From Mesorhizobium onobrychidis (lineage in GTDB: Bacteria; Pseudomonadota; Alphaproteobacteria; Rhizobiales; Rhizobiaceae), in the NCBI RefSeq assembly GCF_024707545.1, contig NZ_CP062229.1:4817501-4881500 (forward strand): a stretch of DNA of 64,000 nucleotides. The letters run 5' to 3'. The notes beneath the pieces were generated by a model that saw only the letters and a program-made list of their open reading frames with translations, did not search any database and was not told the origin of the DNA. Made by a program: the position numbers and the translations under genes. Positions 52,323-61,773 of this stretch are shown here, piece after piece (positions within the stretch are counted from its first letter, which is position 1; every line of letters begins with the position of its first letter).

Positions 52323-53552
52323 ATGGTTGACGCCACCGCGTCATTTGACGGCAGTCGGCTCGAAGCAATGGAGGCGGCGCCGCGCGCGTTGCCTGCGGAT
52401 CATGCCGGCCTGTCGGTCTCGGTCGCCGACGGTGCGGCACTTGCGGCCTATGCCGAGTTCTGCGGTTCGGCGCTGTTCGCGCCGGCGCAGAGCCCGGCCT
52501 GGATTCTGAACTGGGCCAGATATGCCGAAGCGGACACCGTTTTGGCGACGCTGAACGCTGAAGGCAGGCCGGCTTTTTCGTTGGCGCTGGAAGTCACCAG
52601 CCGCGGTCCGTTCCGCGTCGCCCGTTTCATGGGCGGCCGCCATGCCAACGGCAATTTCGCCGCCGCCGACCCGTCTTGGCTGACCAAGGCGGATGGCGCG
52701 GCAATCCGCTCGATGCTGGCGGCGATCGCCAGGGCGCGGCCGGACATCGACCTCGTCGCACTGGAACGGCTGCTGCCCGATCTCGACGGCATTGCCAATC
52801 CGCTTCTATCCCTCCCGCATTTTCCCAGCCCCAACCTGTCGCTGGCCGTCGACTTGGCGGGAGGTTTTGATGCACTGCTCTCCCGCGCGAGCGGCAAGCG
52901 CAGGCGCAAGAGGCACCGCTCGCAGGCGCGCAAATTCGAGGCCGTCGGCAGCCACCGCCGCATCGAGGCGCAGACTGCGGGCGAGGTGAACAGACTGCTC
53001 GATGCGTTTTTCGAGATGAAGGAGTTCCGCTTCCGCAAGATGGGCGTCGCCAACGTCTTCGGCGAGCCGAAGGTTCGTGCTTTCTTCCGCGCGTTGTTCG
53101 TCGAAGCGCTTTCCGACGACAAGCCGTCCTTCGTACTGCACGGGCTCGAAGTCGCGGGCAAGCTTCGCGCCGTCACCGGATCGAGCCGCTCGGGAAAACG
53201 CCTGATCTGCGAGTTCGGAGCGATCGCCAACGACGACGTCGCCCATGCCAGCCCCGGCGACTTCCTGTTTTTCGACAACATCGAGGAAGCCTGCGAGAGG
53301 GGATTCGATGTCTATGATTTCTCGGTCGGCGACGAACCCTACAAGCGGCTGTGGTGCGATATCGAGACCCAGCATTTCGAGGTCCTGATTCCGCTGATGC
53401 TGAAGGGCCGCGCGCTGGTGTTTGTCCTGCGGCAAGGCGCGCGCCTGAAAGCCTTCGTCAAGAACAGTCCGACGATCTGGAAGCTGACCAAGATGCTGCG
53501 CCGCAAGACGGCCGGACAGGCAGCACCTGCGGCGGGCGAAGACGACAGCTGA
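52323..53552 (+). CDS. CelD-like GNAT acyltransferase
   Basis: A 409-residue protein of the Acetyltransf_6 group, which includes CelD/BcsL proteins of polysaccharide biosynthesis. The second half holds the GNAT domain: RRRKRHRSQARKFEAVG, FEMKEFRFRKMGVANVF and the typical YDFSVGDEPYKRLWCD near the C-terminus. It probably acylates a sugar or peptide for the exopolysaccharide. GAGG precedes the ATG. Confidence 0.85.
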   Translation: MVDATASFDGSRLEAMEAAPRALPADHAGLSVSVADGAALAAYAEFCGSALFAPAQSPAWILNWARYAEADTVLATLNAEGRPAFSLALEVTSRGPFRVARFMGGRHANGNFAAADPSWLTKADGAAIRSMLAAIARARPDIDLVALERLLPDLDGIANPLLSLPHFPSPNLSLAVDLAGGFDALLSRASGKRRRKRHRSQARKFEAVGSHRRIEAQTAGEVNRLLDAFFEMKEFRFRKMGVANVFGEPKVRAFFRALFVEALSDDKPSFVLHGLEVAGKLRAVTGSSRSGKRLICEFGAIANDDVAHASPGDFLFFDNIEEACERGFDVYDFSVGDEPYKRLWCDIETQHFEVLIPLMLKGRALVFVLRQGARLKAFVKNSPTIWKLTKMLRRKTAGQAAPAAGEDDS

Positions 53553-53577
53553 ACGCTGCCGAGATTTCCGGGACGTC

Positions 53578-55767
53578 TCAGGCGGCGGAGCGCCGTCCGG
53601 GTATCGGCGTCCCTGGCGTCTCGTGGCCGACCGGCGTCACCAGCGTCAGGTCGGGATAGCCGCTCTCGATCAGCTCGACTGCGGCCTGAGCCACCTCGTC
53701 GTCCGGCTCCAGCAGCGACAGGAAGACCTCGGTGTCCTCGCCGACAAGGCGGCTGATGCCTTGCGCGTCTGCGGGTCCGCATTCGACCACGACCAGATCG
53801 TAGGCGGTGGTCAGCGACTGCATGATGATCGGCAGGCGGTCGGCGGCGCGCATGGCGCGGACCGGATCGGCGGTGCCGACGGGAATGACGTGGCAGTCCG
53901 AATAGAGATCGGGGTGGATCACGTCGCTGAACTGCGCTTCGGAGGCGAGCAGATTGGTGATGCCCGGGAAAAGCCCGCTGTCCAGCATTGGCCGCGAGGC
54001 GGCGCCCGAAGCGGTGAGATCGAGCAGGAGCACACGCAGACCGGCGTCGGAAACCTCACGCGCCACCAGCACCGCCGAGGCGGCCGCCTCGTCGCCTTCC
54101 GGCGACACGAATATGGCGCGTGCCGCACCGCTTGTGATCAGTTTTTCCACCGCCCTGTCGATTTCGACCTCGCCAAGGGTGGGGCGCGCCGGCTCGACGT
54201 CCTCGCCAGTTGCTGGGGCCGTTGCCGGCGCCGCGGCAGCCGCTTCCGGCTCTGCCGGGACTTCCGCCGCCCGATCCTCGACGTCCTCGATAACGGCCGG
54301 TTCGCGGTTGGACGGTTCGCGGGCAACCGGCATAGCGACCTGTTCGATTCGCTCGAAGCGGGCGCCGGCGGCCGGCCGCATGGCGCGACCCGAAAACAGC
54401 TCTTGCAGAAGCGTCACGATCGCCATGAGCAGCAACGAGCCGACGAAGGCCGCACCGGTGATCGGCAGGATTTTTGGGAAATAGGGCTCGGACGGCGCCA
54501 CCGCGCGGGAAAAGACGCGGGCGTCGACCGGCAGATAGTTGCTGTCCTTGCGCGAGGACGCCTCACGGTAACGGGTCAGGTAGGATTCGAGCAGCTGCCG
54601 CTGGGCGGTCGCTTCGCGCTGCAGCGCATCCAGTTCGACCTGCTGGTCGCCGGCGCGCGCCGATGCGGCCTTCAGCGTGTTGACGTCGCCGACAAGCTGG
54701 TTTTCGCGGGCCTGGGCGGTCTGCGCCTGCGTCATCAGCCCTTTCATGATCTTTTCCGCCTCGTTGCGGATCTGGCGGTCGAGATCGGCAAGCTGCGATC
54801 TCAGCGCCCGGATACGCGGATGATTGTCGAGCAAGGAGGTGGAAAGGTCGGCGATGTTGGTCTTGAGCTCGACCTGCCGCTCGCGCAGCCGCTGGATGAG
54901 TTCGGAAGACAGCACCTCCGGTACCGCATCCAGCGAGCCGCCATTCTGCAGCGCCCTGCGCACACTGTCGGCAGTCGCTTCCGCCGAGGCGCGATTGGCC
55001 CGCACCCGCGACAGTTCGCTGGACAGTTCGGAAAGCTGTTGCGTGGCGAGCACCGAATTGTTGCCGCCCATCAAAAGATCGGACTGGGCGCGGTAGCTTG
55101 CTACCTTGGCCTCGGCATCCTTCACTCGCTTCGACAGGTCGGCGATCTCAGGCGCCAGCCAGTCGGTTGCAGCCGAATTCGATTCGATGTTGGCATTGCC
55201 CTGGACGGAGATGTAGGCGTCGGCGATCGCGTTCGGAATTTCGGCAGCGAGCCTGGGATTTTCCGAGGAGAATTCGATGACGATAACGCGAGATTTTTCA
55301 ACGCGATAGACGTTGAGCTTCTCGCGCATCTTCGTCAGCACGCGTTCTTCCGGCGGAATCTCGTTGGGGTCGCTTTTCAGGCCGGCGATGACGAGCAGAC
55401 GACTCGACACCGGCATGTCCGCCGTCTCGTCGAATTCGGGAAGCCGCGACAAATTGAGCTTCTGCGCAACCTGCTTGAGGATGTCGGTCGAGGAAATGAC
55501 CTCGACCTGACTGGTCACGCCTTCCTCGTCGAGAATCGGCTTGTCGTTGTCGTTGGTGCCGTCGGGGCGCGTGTAAACCGATTCGCGCGTTTCGATCAAA
55601 AGCCGTGTTTCGGCCCTGTAATGCGGCGTGGCGAGCCAGGTGAGCGCGAACGCCAGGCCGGTTACTACAAGCGCGACGACAAGAATGCGCAGCCAATTCC
55701 TCGCAAGGCTTGCGAAGAGCTGCCTGAGATCGACGTCGACATCTGCGGCCGCGGATTGAACGGACAT
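53578..55767 (-). CDS. Wzc/ExoP-like polysaccharide copolymerase with degenerate kinase domain
   Basis: A 729-residue inner-membrane protein controlling exopolysaccharide chain length. The Wzz domain has helix 1 near 29-49 (ILVVALVVTGLAFALTWLA) and helix 2 (PITGAAFVGSLLLMAIVTL) after a long coiled coil. The C-terminal tyrosine-kinase-like domain has lost Walker A: AIFVSPEGDEAAASAV stands where GEGKS/T is expected. The Walker A' and B strands (VLLLDLT, DLVVVECGPAD) are partly kept. The terminal Tyr cluster is absent, so autophosphorylation is unlikely. It diverges from the Wza-like gene. Confidence 0.9.
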   Translation of the reverse strand: MSVQSAAADVDVDLRQLFASLARNWLRILVVALVVTGLAFALTWLATPHYRAETRLLIETRESVYTRPDGTNDNDKPILDEEGVTSQVEVISSTDILKQVAQKLNLSRLPEFDETADMPVSSRLLVIAGLKSDPNEIPPEERVLTKMREKLNVYRVEKSRVIVIEFSSENPRLAAEIPNAIADAYISVQGNANIESNSAATDWLAPEIADLSKRVKDAEAKVASYRAQSDLLMGGNNSVLATQQLSELSSELSRVRANRASAEATADSVRRALQNGGSLDAVPEVLSSELIQRLRERQVELKTNIADLSTSLLDNHPRIRALRSQLADLDRQIRNEAEKIMKGLMTQAQTAQARENQLVGDVNTLKAASARAGDQQVELDALQREATAQRQLLESYLTRYREASSRKDSNYLPVDARVFSRAVAPSEPYFPKILPITGAAFVGSLLLMAIVTLLQELFSGRAMRPAAGARFERIEQVAMPVAREPSNREPAVIEDVEDRAAEVPAEPEAAAAAPATAPATGEDVEPARPTLGEVEIDRAVEKLITSGAARAIFVSPEGDEAAASAVLVAREVSDAGLRVLLLDLTASGAASRPMLDSGLFPGITNLLASEAQFSDVIHPDLYSDCHVIPVGTADPVRAMRAADRLPIIMQSLTTAYDLVVVECGPADAQGISRLVGEDTEVFLSLLEPDDEVAQAAVELIESGYPDLTLVTPVGHETPGTPIPGRRSAA

Positions 55768-56118
55768 GGATCCTGCTCCGGTACTTAAAGCACGTCGCGT
55801 TGAACCGGTTCATGCGACGCGCTTTAAGCTCTTGTTTTCATGCATGTCGTTGTCGCAAAACCGCTGCGCACTTTTGGGCGACATGCATTGGTCAGGATGC
55901 ACCGTAAACAACTATGGTAACTCAGCCGTTAATATCGCGGTAAGCATCTGTTAGGTTTTTACTCGCAAGCGGCAGGTAAAAGCATCGGAACCGGCCGTCT
56001 CTTGTCGCTTCGGCCGTGCACCTTTACCGGCCATTAACCCTAACGGGATGATAACGGGCCTCGATCCCCAGAGTTTGCCGCGGTGTAACGGCGGCCAGTC
56101 GAAGGTACATGTCCGGCC
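55768..56118. other. Divergent promoter region of the polysaccharide export genes
   Basis: About 350 bases between the Wzc-like and Wza-like genes. It contains the second 47-bp palindromic repeat (55841-55887) and should hold promoters for both. No gene is seen. Confidence 0.5.
55841..55887. repeat. 47-bp dispersed palindromic repeat, copy 2
   Basis: Close copy of 762-808, with better pairing: TGCATGTCG and CGACATGCA are perfect outer arms, and CAAAA/TTTTG pair inside. Confidence 0.8.
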
Positions 56119-56682
56119 ATGAAAAGCACTGCTTCCCTCTTCCGTGCGCTGCTCACCGTGTCGTTGCTTGCCGGCTGCTCCAGCTACCAGCCGGCGCCGG
56201 CCGCCTTTCATAAAATGCTCGATCAGCCTTATCGCCTCGGCGCCGGCGACCGGGTCCGCGTCACCGTGTTCGAGCAGGAAGGATTGACCAACGTCTACAG
56301 CGTCGACCAATCCGGCTATCTGTCCATCCCGCTCGTCGGCGCCGTTCCGGCGCGCGGCCACACCGCACAGCAACTTGAAGGCGAGATCGCCGACAAATTA
56401 CGCCAGGGTTACCTGCGCGATCCGGACGTTTCGGTCGAGATCGACCGCTACCGGCCGATCTTCATCATGGGCGAAGTCGGTGCCGCGGGCCAGTACTCCT
56501 ATGTTCCCGGCCTGACCGTACAAAAGGCGATTGCCATCGCCGGCGGTTTCAGCCCGCGCGCCAACCAGGAAAGCGTCGATATCACCCGCGACATCAACGG
56601 CAAGGTCATGACCGGTCGCGTGGCCACCTCCGACCCGCTCCTGCCCGGCGACACAGTCTATGTTCGCGAACGCCTGTTCTAG
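56119..56682 (+). CDS. Wza-like polysaccharide export lipoprotein
   Basis: A 187-residue protein with a lipoprotein signal (LLTVSLLAGCSSYQPAPA, lipidated Cys in LAGC). The poly-export domain (YRLGAGDRVRVTVFEQEGL, YLSIPLVGAVPARGHTAQQL) is followed by one SLBB-type segment (FIMGEVGAAGQYSYVPGLTV). It is shorter than E. coli Wza and lacks the C-terminal outer-membrane helix, as is common in rhizobia. It forms the export channel for the exopolysaccharide. The GT4 gene follows after five bases. Confidence 0.92.
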   Translation: MKSTASLFRALLTVSLLAGCSSYQPAPAAFHKMLDQPYRLGAGDRVRVTVFEQEGLTNVYSVDQSGYLSIPLVGAVPARGHTAQQLEGEIADKLRQGYLRDPDVSVEIDRYRPIFIMGEVGAAGQYSYVPGLTVQKAIAIAGGFSPRANQESVDITRDINGKVMTGRVATSDPLLPGDTVYVRERLF

Positions 56683-56687
56683 TCCAC

Positions 56688-57818
56688 GTGGCGGACACAC
56701 TCAGGATCGTTCACTGCTTTCGCTCACCTGTCGGAGGGATTTTTCGCCACGTGCGCGACCTGACCGAGGCGCAGGTCGCCGCCGGGCATGCCGTCGGCCT
56801 CGTCTGCGATTCGACGACGGGCGGCGACTTCGAGGAACATTTGTTCGAACAGATGAAGGGCACAATGGCGCTCGGCATCCATCGTACGCCGATGCAGCGG
56901 CATGTCGGACCGGGCGACCTCGCCTCGGCCTGGCGCACCTTTGGGATCATCAAGGAATTGCGGCCGGACGTGCTCCACGGGCACGGCGCCAAGGGTGGCG
57001 CCTATGCCCGTCTGTTCGGCTCATTGTTGCGGGTATCAAGGTCTCGCGTGGCCCGCCTTTATTCGCCTCACGGCGGCTCTCTCCACTATGACGAGACCAC
57101 CGCCACGGGGAAGCTGTTCTTCGCGCTCGAACGGTTCATGGCGCGTTTCACCGACTACCTTCTGTTTGTCTCCGATTACGAAAGGCAGACATACCGCAGT
57201 AAGGTCGGCGAACCGCCCATCCCGAACAACCTTGTCTACAACGGCCTGAGCGCCGCCGAGTTCGAGCCGGTGCGGACCGAGCAGACTGCGGCCGACGTCC
57301 TCTATATCGGCATGATGCGCGACCTCAAGGGGCCGGACATCTTCATCGATGCGCTGGTCCTTGCCGGAACGCGGCTTGGCCGCCCGGTGAAAGCGGTGAT
57401 GGTCGGCGACGGCGACGACCTGCCACGCTACCATGCGCAAGTGAAGCGGCTCGGGCTCGAAGGCCATATGCGCTTCCTGCCACCGATGCCGGCGCGAAAG
57501 GCCTTCGCGCTGGCCGAACTGGTTGTCGTTCCCTCGCGCGCGGAAGCCATGCCCTACATCGTGCTGGAAACGCTCGCCGCCGGTAAATCGATGATCGCCA
57601 CCGCCGTCGGCGGCATCCCGGAAATCTTCGGAGCCGGTTCCCCTGCCCTGATCCGGCCTGACCCGCGCGAACTCGCCGGCAAGATGAGCGCGGCGCTGGC
57701 CGATCCCGAAGCGTATAGCAGCCTGATGCCCGACACCGCCGACCTCAAGACGCGATTCGGCGCCGACGTGATGGCCGCCGCGATCGAGACGGCCTATTTC
57801 GCCGCGCTCAAGCGTTAG
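56688..57818 (+). CDS. GT4 glycosyltransferase
   Basis: A 376-residue GT-B-fold glycosyltransferase. The N-terminal domain begins LRIVHCFRSPVGGIFRHV; the C-terminal nucleotide-sugar site has LAELVVVPSRAEAMPYIVLE with the E-x7-E acids and TAVGGIPEIFG. It adds a sugar to the lipid-linked repeat unit at the cytoplasmic face. It starts at a GTG without a strong ribosome-binding site, close behind the Wza-like gene. Confidence 0.9.
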   Translation: MADTLRIVHCFRSPVGGIFRHVRDLTEAQVAAGHAVGLVCDSTTGGDFEEHLFEQMKGTMALGIHRTPMQRHVGPGDLASAWRTFGIIKELRPDVLHGHGAKGGAYARLFGSLLRVSRSRVARLYSPHGGSLHYDETTATGKLFFALERFMARFTDYLLFVSDYERQTYRSKVGEPPIPNNLVYNGLSAAEFEPVRTEQTAADVLYIGMMRDLKGPDIFIDALVLAGTRLGRPVKAVMVGDGDDLPRYHAQVKRLGLEGHMRFLPPMPARKAFALAELVVVPSRAEAMPYIVLETLAAGKSMIATAVGGIPEIFGAGSPALIRPDPRELAGKMSAALADPEAYSSLMPDTADLKTRFGADVMAAAIETAYFAALKR

Positions 57819-57925
57819 CCCCAAAGGGCGCTAGCCCCAAAAGCTTCTCCAAAGCCACCTGTTGTTTCAAGGGTTTCTTAGCTCTCTTTTGCTATTCACC
57901 TGAGGGAAGCTTTGCGGATGCACCC

Positions 57926-59461
57926 ATGAACGAGATCGATCCCGCACGCCGCTTTTCGATAGACGCGGTGCGCAAATTCGACGGCCCTGCCAGCGGCGAT
58001 AAGCTTGGCGGGATGAACGACGTCGCCCGTCAGGTCGCGTCGCAATACAGGCGCGATACCATGTCGCCGATCATGGTCAGCGGTGTCCTGCGCATGGTCG
58101 AATTCGCGCTGCTGTTCCTGTCGGGCCTCTGCGTCTATTTCTACCATGTCGGCATCTTCAGCCATCTCGCCTGGCAATACCCGCTGACGATCGCCGCCGC
58201 CTCGTTCCTCGCCGTGGTGCTTTTCGACGTCACCGACTGCTACCAGGTCGTCTCGTTGATGCGGCCGCTCGCCAATTTCGGCCGTCTCCTGCTGGTCTGG
58301 GCCGGCACCTTCGCCTTGATGGCGCTGACGGCATTCGCCATGAAGATGTCGGAAGACTATTCGCGCCTGTTTTTCGGCACCTGGTTCGTTGTCGGCTTCA
58401 TGCTGATCTTCGGTCTCAGGCTAATGATGTCCAAGCTGATCCGGCGCTGGGCGCGCGACGGGCGCATGGAGCGCCGGGCCGTCATCGTCGGCGGCGGCAC
58501 GACGGCGGAAGTCCTGATCCGCTCCGTCGAAAAGCAGCCCTACAACGACATCCGCATCTGCGGCATCTTCGACGACCGCGGCGACAAGCGCTCGCCACCC
58601 ATCGTCGCCGGATATCCGAAGCTCGGCACCGTTTCCGAGCTCATCGAGTTCGCCCGCATCGCCCGCATCGACATGCTGATCGTGTCGCTGCCGCTGACCG
58701 CCGAATCGCGTGTCCTGCAGCTTTTGAAGAAGCTGTGGGTGCTGCCGGTCGATATCCGGCTCTCGGCGCATTCGAACGCGCTGCAATTTCGGCCGCGCGC
58801 CTATTCCTATATCGGCTCGGTGCCGATGCTCGATATCTTCGACAAGCCGATCAACGACTGGGATTCGGTCGCCAAGCGCGCCTTCGACATCGTCTTCTCG
58901 ATCATCGGCATCATCGTGTTCTCGCCGGTCATGCTGGTGACCGCGATCGCCATCAAGCTCGACAGCAAGGGACCGGTGCTGTTCCACCAGAAGCGGCATG
59001 GCTTCAACAACGAGATCATCGAGGTCTACAAGTTCCGTTCGATGTACACGGACAAGGCGGACCCGACGGCCAAGCAGACGGTGACCAGGATCGACCCGCG
59101 CGTCACCCGCGTCGGCCGCTTCATCCGCAAGACCTCGATCGACGAGTTGCCGCAGTTCTTCAATTCGCTTTTCGGTTCGCTGTCGCTGGTCGGGCCGCGC
59201 CCGCATGCCATTGCCGCCCGGTCGCACAACCTTCTCTACAATGAGGTGGTCGACGGCTATTTCGCACGCCACAAGGTCAAGCCAGGCGTCACCGGCTGGG
59301 CGCAGATCAATGGCTGGCGCGGCGAGATGGATACCAACGAGAAGATCCGCATGCGAACGGAATACGACCTCTATTATATCGAAAACTGGTCGCTGCTGTT
59401 CGATCTGAGGATCCTGTTCCTGACACCGATCCGGCTGCTCAATACGGAAAATGCCTATTGA
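57926..59461 (+). CDS. Undecaprenyl-phosphate glycosyl-1-phosphate transferase (WcaJ type)
   Basis: A 511-residue PHPT-family priming enzyme. Four N-terminal helices and a CoA-binding-like domain (RRAVIVGGGTTAEVLIRSVE) precede the catalytic domain: KRAFDIVFSIIGIIVFSP, then GPVLFHQKRHGFNNE, VYKFRSMYTD, IDELPQFFNSLFGSLSLVGP and RPHAIAARSH. It transfers a sugar phosphate to undecaprenyl phosphate, starting repeat-unit synthesis. The polymerase gene overlaps its stop. Confidence 0.93.
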   Translation: MNEIDPARRFSIDAVRKFDGPASGDKLGGMNDVARQVASQYRRDTMSPIMVSGVLRMVEFALLFLSGLCVYFYHVGIFSHLAWQYPLTIAAASFLAVVLFDVTDCYQVVSLMRPLANFGRLLLVWAGTFALMALTAFAMKMSEDYSRLFFGTWFVVGFMLIFGLRLMMSKLIRRWARDGRMERRAVIVGGGTTAEVLIRSVEKQPYNDIRICGIFDDRGDKRSPPIVAGYPKLGTVSELIEFARIARIDMLIVSLPLTAESRVLQLLKKLWVLPVDIRLSAHSNALQFRPRAYSYIGSVPMLDIFDKPINDWDSVAKRAFDIVFSIIGIIVFSPVMLVTAIAIKLDSKGPVLFHQKRHGFNNEIIEVYKFRSMYTDKADPTAKQTVTRIDPRVTRVGRFIRKTSIDELPQFFNSLFGSLSLVGPRPHAIAARSHNLLYNEVVDGYFARHKVKPGVTGWAQINGWRGEMDTNEKIRMRTEYDLYYIENWSLLFDLRILFLTPIRLLNTENAY

Positions 59462-60717
59462 GCGCCGTCACGCGTGAACTGCCGCCGGCCGCAGTCAACG
59501 CCAAGCTGATCGCGCTGATTGCGTCGGGCGCGGTTTTCCTCGGCGTCTTCCTGTCCGGCTTCGTCATTGCCGAGCCTGCCCCATACGACCTCTATATGGC
59601 CGGGCTGATCGTGGTGTGGGCCTTGTTCGGCCTGCGCATATCGCGCGCGGCGGCGCCGCTGCTGGTGCTGCTGGTGGTCATGAACATCGGCGGCATGATC
59701 TCGATGACCCAGATGTCGGATATTGCCGGCACCCCGCTCTATCTCTCCGTGTCGCTGTTCCTTGCCTTCACCGCGGTGTTCTTTGCCTCGGTGACATCAG
59801 TCCAGCCCAGTCTCTACCGGGTGATCTTCCTGGCCTATGTGATGTCGGCGGTGCTGACTTCGCTGCTCGGGATAGCAGGCTATTTCCATGCCTTCCCGGA
59901 GGCGGAGATCTTCACCAAATACGACCGCGCCACCGGCGCCTTCCAGGATCCGAATGTGTTCGGGCCGTTCCTGGTGCTGCCCGGCATCTACATGCTCTAT
60001 CTCCTGCTGACAGGGCCGATCTCACGCATGCCGTTGCTGGCAGTGCCGCTGCTGATCATCACGGCCGGCATTTTCTTCTCCTTCTCGCGCGGCGCCTGGG
60101 GCATGTTCGGCGTTTCGGCGATCCTGCTCACCGGCGCCCTGTTCCTGCAGAGCGCCAGCGGAAAATTCCGGCTGCGTGTCGTCGTCATGACCATCGCCGC
60201 CATCTCGCTGCTGGTCATCGCGATGCTCGTGATCCTGCAGCTGCCGGGCGTCTCGGAGATGTTTTCCAGCCGCGCCCAGCTGGAACAGAGCTACGACACC
60301 GCCCGCCTCGGCCGCTTCGCCCGCTACACGATCGGTTTCCAGATGGCGCTGGAGCATCCGCTCGGTATCGGCCCGCTCGTCTTCGGCACGATTTTCGGCG
60401 AGGACACGCACGACATCTGGCTGAAGATGCTGATGGACTATGGCTGGCTCGGCTTCGTGTCGTTTCTGACGCTGACCTGCTGGACGATATCAGCCGGTCT
60501 CCGCATTCTCCTGCGTGACAGGCTGTGGCAGCCCTACCTTCTGTGCGCCTATGTCGCCTTCATCGGCAATATCGCGTTGGGCACCTTCATCGACATCGAT
60601 CACTGGCGCCACGTCTATCTGCTGCTCGGCCTGATCTGGGGCGCCATCGCATTGGAATACCGCCATCAGCGGCAGTTGCGGCCGCTGGCGCTGCCTGCGC
60701 CGGCGGCTAAGGCATGA
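59458..60717 (+). CDS. O-antigen ligase/Wzy-like polymerase
   Basis: A 419-residue membrane protein with about eleven helices and the Wzy_C signature: FFSFSRGAWGMFGVSAILL and, in the large periplasmic loop, FQMALEHPLGIGPLVFG followed by DTHDIWLKMLMDYGWLG. It probably polymerises exopolysaccharide repeats in the periplasm. It begins at a TTG overlapping the stop of the priming transferase gene, so translation is coupled. No flippase (Wzx) gene is visible in the window. Confidence 0.88.
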   Translation: MSAVTRELPPAAVNAKLIALIASGAVFLGVFLSGFVIAEPAPYDLYMAGLIVVWALFGLRISRAAAPLLVLLVVMNIGGMISMTQMSDIAGTPLYLSVSLFLAFTAVFFASVTSVQPSLYRVIFLAYVMSAVLTSLLGIAGYFHAFPEAEIFTKYDRATGAFQDPNVFGPFLVLPGIYMLYLLLTGPISRMPLLAVPLLIITAGIFFSFSRGAWGMFGVSAILLTGALFLQSASGKFRLRVVVMTIAAISLLVIAMLVILQLPGVSEMFSSRAQLEQSYDTARLGRFARYTIGFQMALEHPLGIGPLVFGTIFGEDTHDIWLKMLMDYGWLGFVSFLTLTCWTISAGLRILLRDRLWQPYLLCAYVAFIGNIALGTFIDIDHWRHVYLLLGLIWGAIALEYRHQRQLRPLALPAPAAKA

Positions 60718-60749
60718 TGGATTTCTGGGGGCAAGTCTAAGTTTTGAAA

Positions 60750-60791
60750 TGGTCGGAGTGGCCGGATTCGAACCGACGACCCCTTGACCCC
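60750..60791 (-). other. 3' fragment of a proline-type tRNA (att-like scar)
   Basis: On the minus strand this is the 3' part of a tRNA from the anticodon region to CCA. The T-arm GTCGG-TTCGAAT-CCGGC pairs correctly, and the acceptor strand CACTCCG plus A and CCA follows, as in tRNA-Pro (G72, A73). The 5' half is absent. Integrative elements duplicate the 3' end of their target tRNA, so this is probably an attachment site. Confidence 0.8.
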
Positions 60792-60835
60792 GAGGAAATT
60801 GGGCGTAAAGCGGATTTCTATTTAAAGTCATCGCG

Positions 60836-60964
60836 TTATGCCGTTTTTCCCTTCCTAGTTCGGGACTTTTTTCGGGCCTTCGCGGCAGCGTTTTGTAGCA
60901 ACTCCATCGCTGCGGCCAACTCTTCGTCCAGCACGTGGGCGTAGCGAGTGGTGGTCTTAGCCAT
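60836..60964 (-). pseudogene. C-terminal remnant of a tyrosine integrase
   Basis: Forty-two codons read MAKTTTRYAHVLDEELAAAM and then a basic tail (KARKKSRTRKGKTA). TTRYAHVL holds the tyrosine nucleophile of phage-type integrases. It lies about 45 bases from the tRNA fragment. The rest of the integrase is not recognisable upstream. Confidence 0.7.
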
Positions 60965-61138
60965 TGCCGTCGAGTATGGCGGGAACTCGCTGCAGGGCTG
61001 GTGATGGGCATAGGCATAGCCGTCGGCATGGCGCTGGCCGGATGAACCTAGGCGAGCGTTGCGCAATCTAACGTATAGGCGGCAACGCCATCACTACGAC
61101 CGCGGCAACGGCCGTATCCGGGGGCGAAACGTTGATCG

Positions 61139-61435
61139 TCATCTAAGCATCCACCAAACGATGGCCGCACACAGCAAAAACACGAGCGCGGCACCCGCGA
61201 TCAACATACCTCTTCGCGTTCGCCACCTTGGCGGCTCAGCCGGCGCAAGCCTGAACCGCTGGGCATGCTCCGTTGCGATTTTCAGTAGGGCTGCAGCCGT
61301 TTCGCGCGGCGTCCACCCCTGCGCTTCCGAGGCGGTCACTAGGGCTGCAAATGCGACCTCCAAGGCGACTTCACAGTTGACGTCCCGATCTGGGCTACCC
61401 TTTGGCAATATGGGTGGTTGCACGGCTTGGGACAT
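61139..61435 (-). CDS. Small protein with C-terminal membrane anchor
   Basis: A 98-residue protein from ATG 61435 (MSQAVQPPILPKG). A soluble helical N-terminal part (VALEVAFAALVTASEAQGW, ETAAALLKIATEHAQR) is followed by a basic stretch and one C-terminal helix (GMLIAGAALVFLLCAAIVWW). Similar small proteins occur on rhizobial islands; the function is unknown. It overlaps the upstream gene by about 41 bases. Confidence 0.6.
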   Translation of the reverse strand: MSQAVQPPILPKGSPDRDVNCEVALEVAFAALVTASEAQGWTPRETAAALLKIATEHAQRFRLAPAEPPRWRTRRGMLIAGAALVFLLCAAIVWWMLR

Positions 61436-61736
61436 GCACACAAAGCGGCTCGCGGATGAAAGGTTCCCGCGTTTCGAGCCCTTCACTTTCGAAGGTCGGC
61501 TTCCAGTCGCGATTGCGCGCCCGCTGCTGGCCTTCGTAGTCAGGAATGCATGTGAAGAACACCTGCCGGCGGACACGGCCGGCAGCCTTGCAATTTAAGC
61601 AGATAAAGAGCCCGACCAGGTCGTCATGCATCGAGCCGTGGTCACGGCCGAGTCTGTCAATCAGCGCCTGGATGTCGAGCTTCGTCGACCTCTGCGTGAA
61701 ATCAATGCGACTTTCAGCGCTATGATTAGCTCTCAC
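61395..61736 (-). CDS. Small hypothetical protein, zinc-ribbon-like
   Basis: About 113 residues. LDIQALIDRLGRDHGSMHDD and VGLFICLNCKAAGR resemble rhizobial small proteins with a degenerate zinc-ribbon (FxCxxC-type) motif. A GTG at 61736 is the tentative start; an ATG at 61775 is the alternative. It diverges from the exported protein at 61774. Function unknown. Confidence 0.5.
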   Translation of the reverse strand: MRANHSAESRIDFTQRSTKLDIQALIDRLGRDHGSMHDDLVGLFICLNCKAAGRVRRQVFFTCIPDYEGQQRARNRDWKPTFESEGLETREPFIREPLCVHVPSRATTHIAKG

Positions 61737-61773
61737 TAATATGCTATACGCAAAATGGTGAGGGGCTAGTTCC

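Noticed and set aside
53623..55788. A 721-codon open frame on the plus strand
   Set aside because: It is antisense to the Wzc-like gene, shows only composition bias (Arg, Gly, His, Asp rich) and has no recognisable domain.
60750..60830. Complete tRNA gene
   Set aside because: Only the 3' part can be folded; the D-arm and 5' acceptor strand are absent.
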